Source of the DNA: Planctomonas sp. JC2975 | GTDB lineage: Bacteria; Actinomycetota; Actinomycetes; Actinomycetales; Microbacteriaceae | Length of the DNA stretch: 64,000 nt | Assembly (NCBI RefSeq): GCF_012985205.1 | Contig: NZ_JABEKS010000003.1 | Span: 186,001-250,000 of the forward strand | Direction: 5' to 3' | Part shown: positions 59,911 through 64,000 of the stretch, one piece after another | Layout: every line of letters starts with the position of its first letter | Numbering within the stretch: the stretch's first letter is position 1 | Translations under genes and position numbers: made by a program | Notes under the pieces: model-generated | The model's database searches: none | Seen by the model: the letters and a program-made list of their open reading frames with translations, nothing else | Told to the model about the DNA's origin: nothing

Positions 59911-62148
59911 CTACCCGACCACCTTTCCACTCCACGTGCCGATCGCCTCGACGTAGCCTGCGGCATCCGTCGCCGTCACCGTCACCGTGTGCGACCCCTT
60001 GCCGAGAGTGAGCGGACCGGAGACGGCAACAGACGCGCCTCCGTCGATGCTCGCGGACAGCAGGGCTGCCGTGTCACCAGTGGTCGACACGGCCAACGAG
60101 ACCGAGCCGCCCTTGTAGAAGCCGGCCCCGTTGACGGGTGCGCCCGGCGTCGCGAAGCGCACGGTCGTCACCGGGGTTCCGGCCGCCGGGTAGTCGACGA
60201 TGTATGCCGTCGATCCCGTCGCCGAGGTCGCAGAGACCGTGTTGCCCGTGCCGTTGACGCCGTGCGTGATGCCGCCGCCTCCGCTGAGGAACTGCGTCAC
60301 CACGTGGTGGAACGCCACGTTCGGGTTCACCGGAGTCTGGATCGCGGATGCCGCGAACACGTTCTGATCCACGCCGCCGGCTTCGCGGGTCGGGTCGAAG
60401 AACGAGTAGATGCCGAGTCCGTAGGCGTGATGGCTGGTGACCGAATCGGAGACCTGGTACGACGCGTATCCGTCGCGCGTGCCATCCATCCAGTCGGCCT
60501 GGGTGGGCGGGTCGTACGGCAGCTCGCTCTGGTAGAAGATCGTGGTGCCGCCATTGCCGTTCCACACGGTCTGCGCCTGCTGGTAGTGCTCGACGAACAG
60601 CCCGTTGGCCTCGACGTCATCGCCGTTGACCACGAGGCCGTGTTGACCGGTGTTCTGCGTCCAGCCCACGTCGCTGCCGTGGTCGGCGCGCCACGACCAG
60701 ATGTCGTCGAGCAGCACGTTGCTGCTGTTCACGACGATCGCGGTGTTCACGCTGCCCTGACGGGCCCCGCCGATCCGCACGAAGACGTCGCTCAGTGTGG
60801 TCGGGTCGGCCGGGTCACTGACGTGTGCTCCCGACGGCCCGACCTGCACGAGCACGTCGCTCTTCACGGCGCCCGCATCGATCGTCAGCCCGGAGATCTT
60901 CACGCCCTTGACGTCTCCGACCTCGATTGCTGCGTTGCCGCGCGTCGGCGTCAGCGTCGCCTCGCCCTGGCCGAGGATCACCGTGTCCGCTCGCTTCACC
61001 CGCAACGCCTGGTCGAGCGTGTAGACGCCCGGCGTCACGATGAGGTTCTTCCCGGATGCAAGCTGCGCGTTGATCGTCGACGCCGAGTCCCCGGGGTGCG
61101 CGATGTAGAAGGCACTCATCGGCAGCGACGTGCCGTCAGTGGAATCCGTCGACCAGCTCACTCCTGACGCATTCCGCTTGGCGTTCGGCACGAACACCTT
61201 GTACCGGCCGCCGTCAACGTAGAGGAACGGTGCCTCGCGGCTCAGCGGCGTCGAGTCCAGCGTCGTGTACGGCGGGCTCGGATACGTGGCATCGGCAGGA
61301 GCCCCCGTCACGCCGGAGAACACCTGGTTCCAGACGCCGTTCGACCACGATCCGACGGAGCTGTTCTCCGTGTACCACTGCTGTTGGGATCCGTTGGTCA
61401 CCAGCCCGTCGATGTTCGAGTCGGCGAGGAAGCCGCCGCTCGCGTAGGCGCCGAAGCGTCCCATCAGCGTGAGGTTGCCTGCGATGTCCACACGGCGAAG
61501 CGGTGCCGCCTGCGACACGGACCAGCGCATGGTGTTCGGATCGGTGATGCCCTCCGGGAACTGGCGGGTGGCGTCCTCGCCGAGCGGTTCCTGGATCGGG
61601 TTGACCTTCACGTTGCTCAAGCTTCGCCAGAAGTTGTCCAGCGACCCGGGACTCTGCCCCTCCCATGGAGCGGACGGATTCGACTGCACGGGCTCCACGT
61701 GAAGAGCGCCGTTGATGGTCACGTCGTCCGGCGAGCCGCCGAGGCCGGCCACGGATTCGTAGAATCCGACGTTCGCGTTCACGATGCCGGTCGCCGCATT
61801 CGGGCCGGAGTTGGTGGTGTCCGTGCCGCATCCGTACGTGCCGGGCAGGAAGTACACCTGGTGCCGGTTCGAGGAGAACTCCTCCTCGTTCGACACGGCC
61901 GCGAGCTTGGCGTTGATCTGATCCGTCGTCATGCTCGGGTCGAGGATGACCACGTTCGGACCGAAGTCGGGGGCGGCCGGGGCCACGTACGAGGCATCGG
62001 GCTGGCATCCTGCAGTCGGATCGCCTGCCGGTGTCGCAGCGGATGCCGGCGCGGCGGACAACAGGCCGATTCCGGTCAGCGCGAGAGCCGAGGACGCGAG
62101 GATGCTCACCCCCTTGAACGCGCGACGCGATGGCACGGTGCGACTCAT
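59911..62148 (-). CDS. Large secreted right-handed beta-helix protein (GH55-like)
   Basis: 745 residues. Sec signal peptide (RRAFKGVSILASSALALTG then ASAATP cleavage site, about residues 8-40). Two beta-helix halves follow: a first from about residue 65 (FLPGTYG near 100) and a second around ASGKNLIVTPGVYTLDQALR (about residue 365) with KGVKISGLTIDAGA and repeated short strands typical of polysaccharide-degrading helices such as GH55. A C-terminal Ig/Big-like domain (about 660-745) ends the protein. Possibly an extracellular glucanase; a substrate cannot be read off. A TetR-type palindrome overlaps its promoter region. Confidence 0.82.
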   Translation of the reverse strand: MSRTVPSRRAFKGVSILASSALALTGIGLLSAAPASAATPAGDPTAGCQPDASYVAPAAPDFGPNVVILDPSMTTDQINAKLAAVSNEEEFSSNRHQVYFLPGTYGCGTDTTNSGPNAATGIVNANVGFYESVAGLGGSPDDVTINGALHVEPVQSNPSAPWEGQSPGSLDNFWRSLSNVKVNPIQEPLGEDATRQFPEGITDPNTMRWSVSQAAPLRRVDIAGNLTLMGRFGAYASGGFLADSNIDGLVTNGSQQQWYTENSSVGSWSNGVWNQVFSGVTGAPADATYPSPPYTTLDSTPLSREAPFLYVDGGRYKVFVPNAKRNASGVSWSTDSTDGTSLPMSAFYIAHPGDSASTINAQLASGKNLIVTPGVYTLDQALRVKRADTVILGQGEATLTPTRGNAAIEVGDVKGVKISGLTIDAGAVKSDVLVQVGPSGAHVSDPADPTTLSDVFVRIGGARQGSVNTAIVVNSSNVLLDDIWSWRADHGSDVGWTQNTGQHGLVVNGDDVEANGLFVEHYQQAQTVWNGNGGTTIFYQSELPYDPPTQADWMDGTRDGYASYQVSDSVTSHHAYGLGIYSFFDPTREAGGVDQNVFAASAIQTPVNPNVAFHHVVTQFLSGGGGITHGVNGTGNTVSATSATGSTAYIVDYPAAGTPVTTVRFATPGAPVNGAGFYKGGSVSLAVSTTGDTAALLSASIDGGASVAVSGPLTLGKGSHTVTVTATDAAGYVEAIGTWSGKVVG

Positions 62149-62187
62149 GCTGGTTCTCCTTTGAACATTCGCCGACGTCAGCAGAAG

Positions 62188-62211
62188 CTGTTACTGACTT
62201 GTCAGTAACAG
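62188..62211. promoter_or_regulatory. Perfect 11-bp inverted repeat, TetR-type operator
   Basis: CTGTTACTGAC (62188-62198), TT, GTCAGTAACAG (62201-62211). It lies 40 bp upstream of the beta-helix protein ATG, spanning where the promoter should be. No TetR gene is adjacent. Confidence 0.85.
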
Positions 62212-62269
62212 TGGCACGGAGTCGCGGTGCGCGCCACTCTTGTGCGCGACCCTTGCGCGCGACCGACGG

Positions 62270-62304
62270 CGGATCCCCCGAGGCCGCAGCCGTCGGGGGA
62301 TCCG
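62270..62304. terminator. Hairpin downstream of the epoxide-hydrolase-like gene
   Basis: CGGATCCCCCGA (62270-62281) pairs perfectly with TCGGGGGATCCG (62293-62304), 11-nt loop. It separates the epoxide-hydrolase stop from the beta-helix protein promoter. Confidence 0.8.
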
Positions 62305-62324
62305 GTTCTGCGCAGCGCTCGCTG

Positions 62325-63467
62325 TCAGCCCTCCCGCGGCGCGCCGAAGAACGCCCGGATGTCGTCCGCCAGAAGCGCAGGACGCTCCAGCGCCGCGAAG
62401 TGGCCGCCCTCCTCCACACGACTCCAGTGCACGATGTTGTCGTTGTCGCGCTCGGCGAACACCCGGATCGTCTGGAAGTCGTCCTTGAAGACCGCGACGC
62501 CGGTGCGAGCGTGGTTGATCTGCGGTTCCGTCTGGGCCTGCGCATTGTCGAAGTAGCTGCGGCTCATGCCGCTCGCGGCGTTGGCGAACCAGTTCACGCT
62601 GACCTCGAGCAGGATCTTCTCCAGCGGTACGAGAGACGTGCCGTTGCCGAAGCTGTTGAACAGCTCGCTGTAGGCGAGGAGGCCGATCGGGGAATCGCTG
62701 AGCCCGACCGAGACGGTCTGCGGACGTGAGGCGTTCATCGTGTTGTATCCACCGACGGACTGGAACCACTGCATGTGCTCGAGGCCGGCGTAGTCGGCCG
62801 GTTCGAGCCGCTCGAACTCCGAGGGGTCACCGGAGGGGAACGAGAACAGCTGCAGCACGTGCAGGCCGAGGAATCCGTCGGGGCTCAGGAGTCCCAGCTC
62901 CCTGGCGACCATGGCACCGTTGTCCGACCCGTGGATGCCGTAGCTGTCGTATCCGAGTCCGCGCATGAGTGCGTCGTACACCTTCGCGACCCTGGCCGTC
63001 GTCCAGCCGCCCTCGACGACCGGCTGCGAGAAGCCGTAGCCGGGCGCATCGGGGATGACGACGTCGAAGGCATCCTCGGCTCGGCCGCCGTGCGCCTCCG
63101 GGTCGACGAGCAGGTCGATCAGGTCGAGGTAGTCGACGGACGATCCCGGATACGTGTGCGCCAGCAGCAGCGGCGTCGCGCCCTGGTGAGCTGAGCGCAC
63201 GTGAATGAAGTGGATGTCCTGGCCGTCGACCTCCGCGACGAAGTGCGGGAAGGCGTTGATCCGAGCCTCCGCCGCCCGCCAGTCGAACGCACGCCACACC
63301 TCGGTCGCCTCCCGGAGATACGAGTTCGGGGTTCCGGCGCTCCAGTCGTCGGCTGGTGCCGGCTGCGGAAGTCGGGTGCGGGCGAGGCGCTCCTGCAGAT
63401 CGGTGAGCTCCGCATCGCTGACGGAGACGGTGAAGGGACGGATCTCGAGACGTGTCGTGGTGGTCAT
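62325..63467 (-). CDS. Epoxide-hydrolase family protein (EHN-type N-terminus)
   Basis: 380 residues. EHN domain at the N-terminus (IRPFTVSVSDAELTDLQERL about residues 9-28; RLPQPAPADDWSAG, about 32-45), hydrolase core with LLLAHTYPGSSVDYLDLI (about 98-115), Asp nucleophile in GIHGSDNGAMVARE (about residue 180), and His in VEEGGHFAALERP (about residue 360). The GSDNG in place of the usual GGDWG is a divergence. Start ATG 63467. Divergent from a WYL regulator, with an inverted repeat between them, so probably under its control. Confidence 0.92.
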   Translation of the reverse strand: MTTTTRLEIRPFTVSVSDAELTDLQERLARTRLPQPAPADDWSAGTPNSYLREATEVWRAFDWRAAEARINAFPHFVAEVDGQDIHFIHVRSAHQGATPLLLAHTYPGSSVDYLDLIDLLVDPEAHGGRAEDAFDVVIPDAPGYGFSQPVVEGGWTTARVAKVYDALMRGLGYDSYGIHGSDNGAMVARELGLLSPDGFLGLHVLQLFSFPSGDPSEFERLEPADYAGLEHMQWFQSVGGYNTMNASRPQTVSVGLSDSPIGLLAYSELFNSFGNGTSLVPLEKILLEVSVNWFANAASGMSRSYFDNAQAQTEPQINHARTGVAVFKDDFQTIRVFAERDNDNIVHWSRVEEGGHFAALERPALLADDIRAFFGAPREG

Positions 63468-63486
63468 GTCTTCAACGTTACGAACG

Positions 63487-63511
63487 TATTAGGTTGATTT
63501 CGTTCCTAATA
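63487..63511. promoter_or_regulatory. Inverted repeat between epoxide hydrolase and WYL regulator
   Basis: TATTAGG (63487-63493), 11-bp spacer, CCTAATA (63505-63511). Perfect 7-bp arms in a 66-bp divergent intergenic region; likely operator of the adjacent regulator. Confidence 0.75.
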
Positions 63512-63533
63512 ATCACGCCTCTGAAAGGTGGCC

Positions 63534-64000
63534 ATGTCCAGTCCCTCCGCCCGCCTTCTCGCGCTTCTCTCGCTTCTGCAGACCGGCTCGGCGCGAACGG
63601 GCACCGAGCTGGCCGCGCGCCTGGGGGTCAGTGGACGGACGGTGCGCACAGACATCGAGCGCCTGCGCGAACTCGGGTACCCCGTTGATGCCACCCGTGG
63701 CCCTGTCGGCGGGTACCGGCTCGGAGCCGGCGGGCGTCTGCCCCCGCTGCTGCTGGACGACGAAGAGGCGGTCGCCGTCACCGTCGGACTGCAGGTCGCG
63801 GCGGGAGTGACGGGGATCGCGGAGGCCGGCGCCCGTGCCCGCGCCAAGATCGAGCAGGTGCTGCCGACTCGACTGCGGCCGATGGTCCAGGCGCTCGGTT
63901 CCACCATCGACCGGGGCCAGGAGAACATCGACACCGATGCGCCGGATCCCGAAGTCGACGCGGCCGTCCTCGGAGCCGTCGCGGCGGCGATCCGCGATGT
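63534..64000 (+). CDS. YafY/WYL-type transcriptional regulator (3'-truncated by window edge)
   Basis: The first 155 residues are visible. HTH-11/DeoR-like N-terminus: RLLALLSLLQTGSARTG (about residues 7-23), ELAARLGVSGRTVRTDIERL (about residues 25-44), LGYPVDATRGPVGGYRLG (about 47-64, wing). A connecting domain (about residues 70-155) leads to the expected WYL domain beyond the window. ATG 63534 follows AAAGG. Probably regulates the divergent epoxide hydrolase. Confidence 0.9.
   Translation, partial: MSSPSARLLALLSLLQTGSARTGTELAARLGVSGRTVRTDIERLRELGYPVDATRGPVGGYRLGAGGRLPPLLLDDEEAVAVTVGLQVAAGVTGIAEAGARARAKIEQVLPTRLRPMVQALGSTIDRGQENIDTDAPDPEVDAAVLGAVAAAIRD

Overview
The window is about 67% G+C and almost fully coding, with short intergenic gaps and many 4-bp ATGA start/stop overlaps. 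Gene content (encapsulin/DyP pair, LytR-CpsA-Psr protein, NlpC/P60 protein, WYL regulator, carbohydrate ABC systems, many LacI/TetR/MarR regulators) points to a Gram-positive high-GC actinobacterium, most likely of the family Microbacteriaceae (inference from content; no marker gene such as 16S rRNA is present). It looks like ordinary chromosome: no phage, insertion sequence, CRISPR array or replication origin was found, and the only RNA gene is one tRNA-Arg.

Region 1 (1-10.8 kb) is a carbohydrate locus. The tail of one MalFG-type ABC permease operon (1-2.4 kb) converges on a second ABC system (SBP-MalF-MalG, 2.45-5.7 kb) whose binding-protein gene is frameshifted by a 13-bp tandem duplication. 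Beside it lie a LacI repressor, an intracellular GH172 (DUF2961) enzyme, a lipoprotein DUF4185 (GH183-type) enzyme and an SMP-30 lactonase. Five near-identical copies of a 16-bp LacI-type operator sit before the transporter, the GH172 gene and between the GH183 and SMP-30 genes, so this reads as one regulon. The GH183 plus GH172 pairing suggests a D-arabinan (mycobacterial/corynebacterial cell-wall polysaccharide) scavenging system.

Region 2 (10.9-31.2 kb) holds a DyP peroxidase/encapsulin nanocompartment operon, envelope proteins (NlpC/P60, LCP), assorted small enzymes (LLM oxidoreductase, HIT, dienelactone hydrolase, VOC, thiolase, DinB, serine hydrolase), TetR and AraC regulators, tRNA-Arg, an ogt gene broken by an in-frame amber codon, a 12 x 22-bp minisatellite, and a MacB-like ABC exporter. 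Region 3 (31.5-48.4 kb) holds a DesK/NarL-type two-component system divergent from that exporter, the complete kdpFABC potassium pump, serine and alpha/beta hydrolases, a MarR repressor with two perfect operators, two nuclease-like proteins, a large imperfect cruciform, and DNA polymerase IV.

Region 4 (48.4-56.4 kb) is the most unusual block: seven minus-strand genes, nearly all overlapping by 4 bp, encoding a dehydrogenase, a degenerate 6-pyruvoyl-tetrahydropterin-synthase-like protein, a GT4 glycosyltransferase, a methyltransferase, a lysylphosphatidylglycerol-synthase/flippase-like membrane protein, a RibD-type reductase and an LtaS-like membrane sulfatase/phosphoglycerol transferase, with a divergent CDP-alcohol phosphatidyltransferase. 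It looks like an uncharacterised pathway for a modified envelope lipid, possibly with a pterin- or riboflavin-pathway-derived group. Region 5 (56.4-64 kb) contains a sugar isomerase-like/MFS pair with a palindromic operator, a large secreted beta-helix protein under a TetR-type palindrome, an epoxide-hydrolase-like enzyme and a divergent WYL-type regulator that runs off the window.
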